NCBI GenBank assembly: GCA_965246835.1
Contig: CBDFFQ010000001.1
Coordinates: 62,001 to 126,000, forward strand
Reading direction: 5' to 3'
Source: JANPPS01 sp965246835
GTDB taxonomy: Bacteria > Pseudomonadota > Alphaproteobacteria > Acetobacterales > Acetobacteraceae
DNA: 64,000 nt
The position numbers and the translations under genes are program-made. The notes below the pieces were generated by a model. That model ran no database searches. It was not told the DNA's origin and saw only the letters and a list, made by a program, of their open reading frames with translations. Positions 27,801 to 35,265 of this stretch are shown here, in pieces. The first letter of the stretch is position 1; each line of letters begins with the position of its first letter.

Positions 27801-27899
27801 GGTTCGCACGCTTTGCCCGGCGAGTTGCCGCGGGATCGACCAATCTTTCAGGAACCGGGCGGCCCGGCCCCTCAATGTGCGGCGCAGCTTCGTCATCAC
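24801..27899 (-). CDS. Selenocysteine formate dehydrogenase, alpha subunit
   Basis: A single 1032-residue molybdopterin (bis-MGD) enzyme is encoded through an in-frame UGA at 27305-27303, read as selenocysteine 199. The residues flanking the UGA, ENQARI-U-HSSSVPSLGATFGRG, match the active site of formate dehydrogenases, which oxidise formate to CO2. One [4Fe-4S] cluster is bound by Cys59, Cys62, Cys66 and Cys94 (CPFCAVGC, LCPKG). The N-terminus has no twin-arginine signal, so a cytoplasmic enzyme is likely, unlike E. coli FdnG. Genes for the beta (Fe-S) and gamma (cytochrome b) subunits are not adjacent. selC lies at 42 kb. Automated callers would split it into a 198-residue fragment and an 829-residue one. 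Confidence 0.93.
27273..27305 (-). promoter_or_regulatory. Sec UGA codon with bacterial SECIS-like hairpin
   Basis: The UGA is at 27305-27303. After 11 nt, an 8-bp stem GGTGCCCA / TGGGCGCC (27291-27284 and 27280-27273, one G-U pair) closes a GTT loop. Bacterial SECIS hairpins sit about this far 3' of the UGA and carry a GU in the apical loop for SelB binding. The hairpin lies inside coding sequence, as is normal in bacteria. SelB binding itself is inferred. Confidence 0.75.
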
Positions 27900-27980
27900 G
27901 CTCTCCTGGGCGCATGGTCGGCCGGCACGCCCGCGCCCACAACCCGCGAACCCATCACAAAGTTGCGCCAGGCGGCGCGG

Positions 27981-28946
27981 TCAATTCTTCAAGCGCCCAT
28001 CCGACGTCCGCCGCCGTTGAGTACGCGCGAGCGGAGCCGGCTCGACCATCAGGCGGCGCACCACCGTCTCCCCTTCGCATAGAAGCGTCAGTTGCACCTG
28101 CTCCCCCGGCAGGCGCTGGGCCAGCGCGTGCACGATCTCGGCAGCCTCCCGTACGGGGCGGCGGTCGATCGCGAGCAAGACATCGCCGACCATGAGCCCG
28201 GCCCGTGACGCCGGCCCCCCCATGGCGACCGACATGACGCGCAGCCCGGCGCGCGAGCCCGGCGGCCCCGCCGGCTCGGTCCGTACCCCGAGCCAGCCCT
28301 GCACCGGGCTCCCCCCCGGCATCGCAGGCGGCCGGACCGCCGTGGATGTCGTCGGCTCGGCTGGCACATCCTGCCAAACTGGCGCCGCGGGATCGTGCGT
28401 CTCCAACCCGGACGGCGCCGTCTCGCCACCGAATCCCGCCCGATGCAGGGATAACTGGCCCGCGACCTCGGCCGCCATGCGCCGCAGCCAATCGAGCTCG
28501 AGCGGCCCGAACCGGCCCGGCTCCGGATGCAGCACCGCAACCGTGCCAAGCTGGTAGCCATCGGCGTCCGTGATGGCGACCCCGGCATAGGAACGGGCGA
28601 ATGGCGCACCGGCTACCCAGGCATGGCGCCCGAACCGCCCATCCCCCCATGCATCCCGGACCAGCAGGCAACTGCCCGGGTCGTCCAGCGCATGGTGCGA
28701 AAAGGAAAGATGGCGCGGCACCGTCGCGGCCTGGAACCCGGCACTGGCCAGCACCCATTCCCGCACCCGATCCAGCAACGCGATCACGACGAAGGGCGCC
28801 GGCAGGCCGGACGCCACGCTCATCGCCAGCTCGGTGAACGCCGCGGGCGGTTCGGTATCCAGCATGAGGTAGCTGTGCAGCGCCTCGATCCGGGCGGTCT
28901 CCACGACCTCATGTAACGGCGGCGGCCGCTTGAACGCCCGTGTCAA
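27981..28946 (-). CDS. GAF-PDZ domain fusion protein
   Basis: This is a 321-residue protein with no signal peptide or membrane helix. The N-terminal region, about residues 10-165, looks like a GAF domain (RIEALHSYLMLDTEPPAAF, DAWGDGRFGRHAWV, PFARSYAGVAITDADGYQLG). This N-terminal pattern is shared with GAF domains attached to histidine kinases and GGDEF proteins. A proline-rich linker leads to a PDZ domain, residues about 220-305 (GWLGVRT, GGPASRAGLMVGDVLLAID). No output enzyme is present. The start is a TTG at 28946. It is 81 bp upstream of the formate dehydrogenase gene on the same strand. Function unknown. Confidence 0.75.
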   Translation of the reverse strand: MTRAFKRPPPLHEVVETARIEALHSYLMLDTEPPAAFTELAMSVASGLPAPFVVIALLDRVREWVLASAGFQAATVPRHLSFSHHALDDPGSCLLVRDAWGDGRFGRHAWVAGAPFARSYAGVAITDADGYQLGTVAVLHPEPGRFGPLELDWLRRMAAEVAGQLSLHRAGFGGETAPSGLETHDPAAPVWQDVPAEPTTSTAVRPPAMPGGSPVQGWLGVRTEPAGPPGSRAGLRVMSVAMGGPASRAGLMVGDVLLAIDRRPVREAAEIVHALAQRLPGEQVQLTLLCEGETVVRRLMVEPAPLARTQRRRTSDGRLKN

Positions 28947-29055
28947 CGCCCTGCCCTGCCCGCCCGATGGCTGCTCATGGTTAGAACCTTACCCCGAAAA
29001 CCTCAACTCCGACAGGGGTTTGCACCGCGACGCCAAGCAAAGTGACAGAAATCAG

Positions 29056-29760
29056 ATGACGATCGGGGGGCGAACCGCCTATTCCTCACCCGTGAACGTC
29101 CATGCTCCCGCCCGCGCCCGTTTGCAGATCGAGGTCGTGTATGACCTGGTATGCCCATGGTGTTATCTCGGAGTTCGCCGTCTTTTCCGAACGATGCGGC
29201 GCCGGCCCGACCTGATGTACGAGCTGATCTGGCGGCCCTTCCTGCTGAACCCCGACATGCCGCGCGCGGGCATGAGCCGAGCCGATTATGTGGTGCGCAA
29301 GTTCGGCGGCGAAGACCGGGCGCGCCGGCTTTATGGTTCCATCACCGATATCGGCGTGGCCGAGGGCGTGGCCTTCCGCTTCGACCGTATCCGCCGCACC
29401 CCCAGCAGCGTGGACGCGCACCGCACCGTCCGCTGGGCCGCCCGCTCCGGCCGCGGACGGGAGGCGGTGGAGGCGCTGTTCGCCGCCCATTTCTCCGACG
29501 GTCATGACATCGGGGACGCGGCGGTGCTGCGCGCCGTGATCCTGTCCTGCGGCTTGTCGCCCGATGCGTTCGCCACCTTCCTGCGATCCGACGAGGATGT
29601 GGAGATGGTCCATGCCGACAACCTCCGCGCCCATCGGCTCGGCATCAACGGCGTGCCCTGTTTCGTGATCGCCGGCCGCCATGCCATCGCCGGGGCGCAG
29701 GAGCCCGAGGTGATCGAGCGCCTGCTGGACGTCGCCGCCGTCGACGCGGGTGCGGCCTGA
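29056..29760 (+). CDS. DsbA-family thioredoxin-fold protein (FrnE-like)
   Basis: The protein has 234 residues from the ATG at 29056; a GTG at 29092 is an alternative, and the frame is open to 28930. The thioredoxin fold begins with IEVVYDLVCPWCYLGVRRL, where CPWC is the redox motif. It continues with an insertion of helices and the cis-Pro region INGVPCFVI, then GAQEPEVIERLL. This matches the FrnE / 2-hydroxychromene-2-carboxylate isomerase group of oxidoreductases. There is no signal peptide, so it is cytoplasmic. The substrate is unknown. It is divergent from the GAF-PDZ gene. Confidence 0.88.
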   Translation: MTIGGRTAYSSPVNVHAPARARLQIEVVYDLVCPWCYLGVRRLFRTMRRRPDLMYELIWRPFLLNPDMPRAGMSRADYVVRKFGGEDRARRLYGSITDIGVAEGVAFRFDRIRRTPSSVDAHRTVRWAARSGRGREAVEALFAAHFSDGHDIGDAAVLRAVILSCGLSPDAFATFLRSDEDVEMVHADNLRAHRLGINGVPCFVIAGRHAIAGAQEPEVIERLLDVAAVDAGAA

Positions 29761-29847
29761 CGAACCTGGACAGGGTTGCACAAAATTGTCGGGTGCGGCC
29801 TGCTCCGTAAACCGGCAGGCTTCCTCCATTCAGCCAATGAGGTTTCG

Positions 29848-31422
29848 ATGATTCGTTTTGCTGCGGCCGCCAGCGCCATCCTGGCCGTCACCTGGGCCGC
29901 CCCCCTCCGTGCGGAGCCCGCCACGCCCGCTCAGGCTCAATCGATCGAGACGCAGATCCGCGCCTGGCTCGTCTCAAATCTGGGCACCGCACTACGGCTC
30001 GGCGATCGCCCGGTGCAGGTCACGGCCGATGGCGAGCGATACCGGGTCGAAGTGCCGTTCAAGGTCCGGACCGATGGCCAGAGCCGGGACGTTTCCGTGA
30101 CGGCAATGACCCGCCCCGCCGGCAACGGCTCCTGGGCGTTCGACACGGTTCGCCTGCCGTTGCCGCTCCGCCTCACGATCGACATGCCGCAGGCGCCGAA
30201 GGAGGGGCAGCGCAGCCCGGCGCCGCCCCTGCCCGTCACCTACGACGCGACGGTCGCGAGCCAAGACGCGAACGGCGTGTGGGACCCGACCAACACGGTC
30301 CCCAGCACGATGACCCAGACGCTCGCCGGGTTCCGGACCGAGGCGACCGGACAGGGATTGCGGCAGCTGACCGTCATCGACCGCTCCACATCGACCACGA
30401 CCGCCAAGCCCACCGGCGCCGACCGGTTCGACGTCGTGTCCGACAGCGTGATCGACGGGTACAACCTCACGTCCAAGACCGCGGATGCGGAGGAGGTGAA
30501 GCTCAGCATCCGCCGCGCCACTTTGGGCGGCACGCTGACCGGCGTTTCGCGGGAGAATGGCGCCAAGGTGGTGCAGGCCACTATGCAGATGTTCGGCAGC
30601 CTGATGGCGGCGTCGGAGAAGACGGGTGGCGTCAAGGCACCTGTGGCCCCTGCCCCAGCTCCGGGTTCCCGCCCCCAGGCCGGACGTCCAGCCCCCGCCG
30701 CGCCCGCCGTCGCGCCCGCGGCGGCTTCACCCATGGACTTCGCGCCGATGCGGGCCATGCTGGTCGCCTTCCGGGATGTTGCGTCTGAGATGGCGCTGAC
30801 CGAAACCGCCGAGGACATGGCCCTCTCCTACGGGCCCTATGCCGGCCGGCTCGCGCGGGCCAGTTTCGCCATGGGCGGCAAGTCGGTGGATGGCATGTTG
30901 CAGGCCACCATGGATATCGGCATGGACGGCCTGGCCCTGCCAGACCTGCAGCTCGGCCCGTTGGAGGCCCTGATCCCAAAGCGCCTGGCGCTCCGCCCAA
31001 TGGTGAGCGGCGTCGCCACCAAGGACCTGCTGGATTTGCTGATCGCCAGCATCGACAACAAGGGCGGCCCGCCCCCCGACGCCGCCATCGCCAAGCTGTT
31101 CAGCCATGGCGGCCTCACGACCGGGCTCGAGAGCTTCCTGTTGGAGATCGGCGGCGCGGTGTTCAACGGCTCCGCCAACGTGCTGGTTCCGAACCCCGCC
31201 AGCTTCAGCGCCACCGGCAAGATCACGGCGGAGAAGTTCGACAGCCTGATCGAGGCGGCAAAGGCCATACCGCAGATGGCGCAGGTCTTGCCGGTGTTCG
31301 TGTTCGCCAAGGGCATCGGCCGCACGGTCGATAACCGCCTCGTGTGGGATTTGAGCTATGGCGGCGGCAAGGTGCTGGTGAACGGCACCGACCTGTCATC
31401 CATGATGGGCGGCCGCCCCTGA
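29848..31422 (+). CDS. Exported protein of unknown function
   Basis: The protein has 524 residues from the ATG at 29848, which has GAGG 8 nt upstream. A signal peptide (AAAASAILAVTWAAPLRAEP) points to the periplasm. Two compact regions are separated by an Ala/Pro linker at about residues 263-297. The first half is beta-rich (DRPVQVTADGERYRVEVPF, VIDGYNLTSKTADAEEVKLS). The second contains VSGVATKDLLDLLIASIDNKG. Its build recalls envelope proteins such as DUF2125 or DUF945 families, but I cannot assign it. A hairpin follows the stop. Confidence 0.7.
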   Translation: MIRFAAAASAILAVTWAAPLRAEPATPAQAQSIETQIRAWLVSNLGTALRLGDRPVQVTADGERYRVEVPFKVRTDGQSRDVSVTAMTRPAGNGSWAFDTVRLPLPLRLTIDMPQAPKEGQRSPAPPLPVTYDATVASQDANGVWDPTNTVPSTMTQTLAGFRTEATGQGLRQLTVIDRSTSTTTAKPTGADRFDVVSDSVIDGYNLTSKTADAEEVKLSIRRATLGGTLTGVSRENGAKVVQATMQMFGSLMAASEKTGGVKAPVAPAPAPGSRPQAGRPAPAAPAVAPAAASPMDFAPMRAMLVAFRDVASEMALTETAEDMALSYGPYAGRLARASFAMGGKSVDGMLQATMDIGMDGLALPDLQLGPLEALIPKRLALRPMVSGVATKDLLDLLIASIDNKGGPPPDAAIAKLFSHGGLTTGLESFLLEIGGAVFNGSANVLVPNPASFSATGKITAEKFDSLIEAAKAIPQMAQVLPVFVFAKGIGRTVDNRLVWDLSYGGGKVLVNGTDLSSMMGGRP

Positions 31423-31439
31423 CCGCCGAAACGTGAACC

Positions 31440-31466
31440 GGCCGGCGCTTCCCAACGGCGCCGGCC
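31440..31466 (+). terminator. Hairpin after the exported protein gene
   Basis: Perfect 9-bp arms GGCCGGCGC (31440-31448) and GCGCCGGCC (31458-31466) enclose a 9-nt loop, 17 bp after the stop and just upstream of the radical SAM gene. There is no T tract, so intrinsic termination is uncertain; it may only slow polymerase or protect the mRNA end. Confidence 0.4.
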
Positions 31467-31482
31467 ACCCGACTTCCCCGGT

Positions 31483-32526
31483 GTGACCCGGCTCTGGTTC
31501 CCCCGCATTGTCTTCGCGACCCCCTCCGCTCTCGCCACCCCGCACGGCGCCGCCATGGTGGAGCGGGCGGCGGCGGGCGGCGCGCAGATCATCCGGTTGA
31601 AGGCCGATCGCCTCACCGGATTGCCCGACAGCTACCGGGACGCCAAAACCACGATGGCGATCGTCACCGCCTCGCCAAGCCGCCGCCGGCTGCAGCCGAT
31701 CCCGCCCAGCGCCGATTGGCGGTTCGACCTCGCGGAGGGGTGCCCGGCGCATTGCAGCTATTGTTACCTGGCGGGCTCGCTCGCCGGGCCGCCGATCGTG
31801 CGCGCCTATGCCAATTTGCCGGAGATCCTGGACATGCTGCTGCCCGCGCTCGGCCAGGGCGCCGTCACCTCCCGCGATCCCGCCCGCGCCGCCGAGGGCA
31901 CCACCTTCGAGTGCTCCTGCTACACGGACCCGCTGGCGTTCGAGCACATCACGGGGTCGCTCGCTGAATGCATCGCCTGGTTCGGCCGGTGGCAGGCGCC
32001 GGTGCAGCTCCGCTTCACGACCAAGTTCGCCGCCGTCGCACCCCTGCTCGGCCTAGCCCATCACGGCCGCACCCGCATCCGCTTCTCGGTCAATGCCAGG
32101 TCCGCCGAGCGCTTCGAGGGTGGGGCGCCCCGCATGACGGAGCGGCTGGCGGCGCTGCGGCAGGTGGCGTTGGCCGGCTACCCCGTGGGCCTCACGATCG
32201 CTCCCATCCTGCCGTTGCCGCTCTGGCGGATCGAGTATGACCGGTTGCTGGCCGATGTGGCCGCGGCGCTGGACGGCGTCCCGGACCTGGACCTCACGGC
32301 CGAGCTCATCACCCACCGCTTCACCCCGAAATCGAAAGGTGTGCTGGCCGGATGGTATCCCGGTAGCAAGCTGGACATGGACGAGGCCGCGCGCAGCCGC
32401 AAACTGACCAAGTTCGGCTCAGTCAAGTTCGTCTATCCCCGCGCGCAGATGACCGAGTTGCGCACCACGATCGAAGCCGGCCTGGCCCGGCATCTGCCGC
32501 AGGCGCGCGTGCTGTATTTCACGTGA
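31483..32526 (+). CDS. Spore photoproduct lyase-like radical SAM protein
   Basis: The protein has 347 residues from a GTG start. The radical SAM cluster motif CPAHCSYC (Cys87, Cys91, Cys94) has the CxxxCxxC spacing. A further segment, FECSCYTDPLAFEHITGSL, resembles the SPL stretch holding the hydrogen-donor cysteine (Cys141 in Bacillus, here Cys146). SPL reverses the thymine dimer of spores; this organism group does not make endospores, so the natural substrate is open. It overlaps xthA by 4 bp (GTGA) and begins a run of DNA repair genes. Related SplB-like proteins exist in non-sporulating alphaproteobacteria. Confidence 0.85.
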   Translation: MTRLWFPRIVFATPSALATPHGAAMVERAAAGGAQIIRLKADRLTGLPDSYRDAKTTMAIVTASPSRRRLQPIPPSADWRFDLAEGCPAHCSYCYLAGSLAGPPIVRAYANLPEILDMLLPALGQGAVTSRDPARAAEGTTFECSCYTDPLAFEHITGSLAECIAWFGRWQAPVQLRFTTKFAAVAPLLGLAHHGRTRIRFSVNARSAERFEGGAPRMTERLAALRQVALAGYPVGLTIAPILPLPLWRIEYDRLLADVAAALDGVPDLDLTAELITHRFTPKSKGVLAGWYPGSKLDMDEAARSRKLTKFGSVKFVYPRAQMTELRTTIEAGLARHLPQARVLYFT

Positions 32527-33326
32527 AGATCGCGACCTTCAACGTGAACGGCGTCGCCCGCCGGCTGCCACAGCTCCTGGCCTGGCTTGCGGCAACGCAG
32601 CCCGATGCGGTGTGCCTGCAGGAGTTGAAGGCAGAGCAGGCGGCCTTTCCGGCTGCCGAGCTGCTGGCCGCCGGCTACGGATCGGCCTGGGCCGGGCAGT
32701 CCCGCTGGAACGGCGTGGCCATCCTGGCCCGCGGCACCGAGCCGGTCGTGACCCGGCGCCGTCTGCCCGGCGACGAGACCGACACCCAGGCCCGCTACAT
32801 CGAAGCCGCGGTGAACGGCGTGCTGATCGGCTGCCTCTATGCCCCGAACGGCAACCCCCGGCCTGGGCCGAAATTCGACTACAAGCTGGCGTGGAACGAG
32901 CGGCTCCTGGCTCATGCCGCCGCTCTGCTCGCCAGCGGCGCGCCAGTGGTGCTGGCCGGCGACTACAACATCGTGCCGACGGACGCCGACATCTACCGCT
33001 CCCGCTCCTGGGCCACGAACGCGTTGCTGCAGCCGGAGCCGCGGGCGCAGTTCCGGCGCCTTTTGGACCAGGGATGGTCGGACACGCTGCGCGCGACCCA
33101 TCCCGATGCCTCGCTTTGGACGTTCTGGGACCAGCTTCGCGGCAGCTGGGCGCGTGACGCCGGGATGCGGATCGATCACCTCCTGGCGTCTCCCAACCTG
33201 CGCCTGCGGGACGCGGGCGTCGACCGTGCCATCCGCGGCGAGGCCGGAGCCAGCGACCACGCGCCGGCCTGGGTCACGATCGGGCCCGCCATCAAGACAC
33301 GTGCTGCCCGGTCGCGATTACGCTAA
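32523..33326 (+). CDS. xthA: Exodeoxyribonuclease III
   Basis: The 267-residue protein belongs to the AP-endonuclease/exonuclease III superfamily and acts in base excision repair. Visible signatures are KIATFNVNGVARRL, the metal-binding CLQELK (Glu), YAPNGNPRPGPKFDYKL, GDYNIVPTDADI (Asp/Asn) and the C-terminal GASDHAP with the catalytic His. Start is a GTG overlapping the stop of the SPL-like gene. It probably forms an operon with that gene, linking UV-lesion and abasic-site repair. Confidence 0.95.
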   Translation: MKIATFNVNGVARRLPQLLAWLAATQPDAVCLQELKAEQAAFPAAELLAAGYGSAWAGQSRWNGVAILARGTEPVVTRRRLPGDETDTQARYIEAAVNGVLIGCLYAPNGNPRPGPKFDYKLAWNERLLAHAAALLASGAPVVLAGDYNIVPTDADIYRSRSWATNALLQPEPRAQFRRLLDQGWSDTLRATHPDASLWTFWDQLRGSWARDAGMRIDHLLASPNLRLRDAGVDRAIRGEAGASDHAPAWVTIGPAIKTRAARSRLR

Positions 33327-33335
33327 CATCGCCCC

Positions 33336-33491
33336 ATGATTAAGCTCTTACCATTGCTCCTGCTGCTGTCCGGATGCGGCCTGGCCGCGGCGCCTTGCCG
33401 GGTCGGCTCGGCGGCGCTGAAGATCGTCCCGGTCGTCGGTCACCTCGCGGCGGCGCCGACGGATGGCTGCGCCGCCGTGATCGACCCGTAA
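33336..33491 (+). CDS. Mini-lipoprotein
   Basis: This 51-residue ORF begins with a lipoprotein signal: MIKLLPLLLLLSGCGL, where LSGC is a lipobox and Cys14 the lipid attachment. The mature part contains two more cysteines (PCRVGSA, DGCAAV) and VVGHLAAAPTDG. This resembles a family of short alphaproteobacterial lipoproteins (DUF6726-like, low certainty). It starts 9 bp after xthA, so it may ride on that mRNA. Its stop abuts the stop of the next gene on the other strand. Confidence 0.6.
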   Translation: MIKLLPLLLLLSGCGLAAAPCRVGSAALKIVPVVGHLAAAPTDGCAAVIDP

Positions 33492-33650
33492 TCACTTCGA
33501 ATTGGATGACCCGCTTCCGCCGCGGGAGCCGGTTTCGGGATTGACGTTGGTGACACTCGGCTGGCCCGCCGGCCCCGTCGGCGTCACCCCGGCGCACGCG
33601 GACAACAAGCAGGCCATCACCAGAACCGCACCACGCATCGCACCACGCAT
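33492..33650 (-). CDS. Mini-lipoprotein, opposite strand
   Basis: This is a 52-residue ORF with a lipobox: after MRGAMRGAVLVMA comes CLSACAGVTP, where LSAC gives the lipid-bearing Cys. The mature peptide is Pro/Ser/Gly/Asn-rich (VTNVNPETGSRGGSGSSNSK). The first ATG at 33650 is preceded by GGGGTGG; a second ATG 12 bp later arises from a direct ATGCGTGGTGCG duplication. It is 10 bp downstream of the next small gene on the same strand. No function is known. Confidence 0.5.
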   Translation of the reverse strand: MRGAMRGAVLVMACLLSACAGVTPTGPAGQPSVTNVNPETGSRGGSGSSNSK

Positions 33651-33660
33651 CGCACCACCC

Positions 33661-33831
33661 CTAGTTGAGCGACCCGCCCCCGTTGGACAGCCCGGACTCG
33701 AAAGGGTTGACGCGGCTGGATGGGCTCGGTTGCACCCCGCCGCTGTAGAGCCCGTCCCCGGAGCGGGCGCAGGTGACCGGGAGGGCCAACATGGTGCCGG
33801 CCAGCAATGCGAGCGTCCGGATCAACCGCAT
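33661..33831 (-). CDS. Short exported protein
   Basis: This 56-residue ORF has a clear signal peptide (MRLIRTLALLAGTMLALPVT, possible Cys21). A short polar, Ser/Gly-rich mature part follows (RSGDGLYSGGVQPSPSSRVN). Its start overlaps the end of the preceding lipoprotein gene by 10 bp. The composition of the tail resembles that of the neighbouring mini-lipoprotein, including NPFESG versus NPETGS, so the two may be old duplicates. Unassigned. Confidence 0.5.
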   Translation of the reverse strand: MRLIRTLALLAGTMLALPVTCARSGDGLYSGGVQPSPSSRVNPFESGLSNGGGSLN

Positions 33832-34196
33832 GCGTTCCCCCTCAGCGCCCAGCCCAGGACCCGCCCCGAGGCAATCTCGATCGTGGTCTCGCACCCCCGC
33901 TCGATCACCTCGGTAAAGCCGCCGAACCCGTATCCACCTCCGACATAGCCGAACCCGCCCCCCACACCGAAGAATGGGCCGGACGAGATGAAATTCGGCC
34001 GCCGTTCCACATAGGCCATGAACGTATGGCCGCCCGCTTCGTAGGACCGGCTCGGCACACCCAGCTGCCGCACCACCGCCGCCTCGGGCTGCCCCACCAG
34101 TGCCGCGAGATAGGCCTGGCGATCGGGGCGGGGCGTGCAACCGGCGCACGCGAGCGCCGCTAAACCGAATAGGCCGGGGAGTGCGATCTTCGTCAT
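33822..34196 (-). CDS. Glycine-rich lipoprotein of unknown function
   Basis: The 124-residue protein starts MTKIALPGLFGLAALACAGC, a lipoprotein signal with lipobox ACAGC. The mature part has RQAYLAALVGQPEAAVVRQLGVPSRSYE, which looks like an SmpA/OmlA-style small fold, HTFMAYVERRP, a Gly/Tyr-rich stretch (GVGGGFGYVGGGYGFGGF) and a final disulfide-capable CETTIEIASGRVLGWALRGNAC. It is first of three overlapping small envelope genes read leftward. A role in the outer membrane is inferred from the signal only. Confidence 0.65.
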   Translation of the reverse strand: MTKIALPGLFGLAALACAGCTPRPDRQAYLAALVGQPEAAVVRQLGVPSRSYEAGGHTFMAYVERRPNFISSGPFFGVGGGFGYVGGGYGFGGFTEVIERGCETTIEIASGRVLGWALRGNACG

Positions 34197-34227
34197 GCCA
34201 TCCCAACCCCGTTCCGGCGGCGCGGTT

Positions 34228-35226
34228 TCATTCCGGCAACCATAGCACCTGCCCAATCCGGTCCGCACCCGAAGCCAGCATGGCCAGCCGGTCGAAGCCG
34301 AGCGCGATGCCGGCGGATTGCGGCATCCCAAAGCCGAGCGCAGCCAGAAAATCCTGGTCGAGCGGCCAGTCCGGGCCGTAAATCGCATGACGCCGGGCGC
34401 GATCGGCCTCGAAGCGCGCGCGCTGCTCGGTGGCGTCCGTCAATTCCTCGAACGCGTTGGCGAGTTCCATCCCCGCCACGAACAGCTCGAACCGCAGCGC
34501 CACGCGGGGGTCTCCGGGATCGCGCCGGGCCAGCGCCGCCTGGGCTGCCGGCCAGTGCGTGAGGAAGGTGGGAACCGCCTGCCCAAGATGGGGCTCGACC
34601 CGCTCCAGCAGCAAACGGAAGAACAGGTCCTCCCACTCTTCCCCATTCCGCAACGCAGCGCCCGCGTCCCGCGCCAAGGCGGCTGCATCGCCGGCCGTCG
34701 CGAGCACATCGGCCCCCGCATACCGCTGGAACGCCTCGCCTACGGTGAGCCGCTCGAACCGGTCGATCGACGTCGTGACCCCGGCGCAGCGCACGGTGGG
34801 CGGCAGCACCGCGCGCAGCAACGCTTCCGTCTCGTCCATCAATCCCGCGAACGACAACCCGGGGCGATACCATTCGAGCATGGTGAACTCCGCCGCGTGC
34901 CGGGCACTGCCCTCCCCGTTGCGCCAGACCCGCGCCAGCTGAAAGATCGGTCCGGCACCCGCGACCAGCAGCCGCTTCATCGCGAATTCCGGGCTGGTAT
35001 GGAGCCAAAGCGGCCGTCGCGTGCCGTCCGGCAGCTCCCGCTCGGTGCGGAGCGCCCGCAGATGCACCTCTTCGCCAGGCGCCGTCACGGCATAGGGGGT
35101 TTCGACCTCGGTATAGCCCCGCGTATCGAAGAACGCCCTGACACCCTGGGCCAGCCTCGCCCGCCGCCGCAGGAACGGCAGACGGTCGGCGAAGCGGTCG
35201 GGATGCCAGGCCGGAACGGAGTGCAT
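34228..35226 (-). CDS. epmA: Elongation factor P lysine ligase EpmA
   Basis: The 332-residue class II lysyl-tRNA synthetase-like protein lacks the anticodon-binding domain, which defines EpmA (PoxA/GenX). It ligates beta-lysine to EF-P so that polyproline stretches are translated. Motif 2 region: LWLHTSPEFAMKRLL and FQLARVWRNGE followed by HAAEFTMLEWYRP. Motif 3: GIALGFDRLAML. epmB and efp are not adjacent. No defect is seen. Confidence 0.92.
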   Translation of the reverse strand: MHSVPAWHPDRFADRLPFLRRRARLAQGVRAFFDTRGYTEVETPYAVTAPGEEVHLRALRTERELPDGTRRPLWLHTSPEFAMKRLLVAGAGPIFQLARVWRNGEGSARHAAEFTMLEWYRPGLSFAGLMDETEALLRAVLPPTVRCAGVTTSIDRFERLTVGEAFQRYAGADVLATAGDAAALARDAGAALRNGEEWEDLFFRLLLERVEPHLGQAVPTFLTHWPAAQAALARRDPGDPRVALRFELFVAGMELANAFEELTDATEQRARFEADRARRHAIYGPDWPLDQDFLAALGFGMPQSAGIALGFDRLAMLASGADRIGQVLWLPE

Positions 35227-35265
35227 CCGGGACGGGGACCATACCCCCGCCCCGGACGCAAGCCT

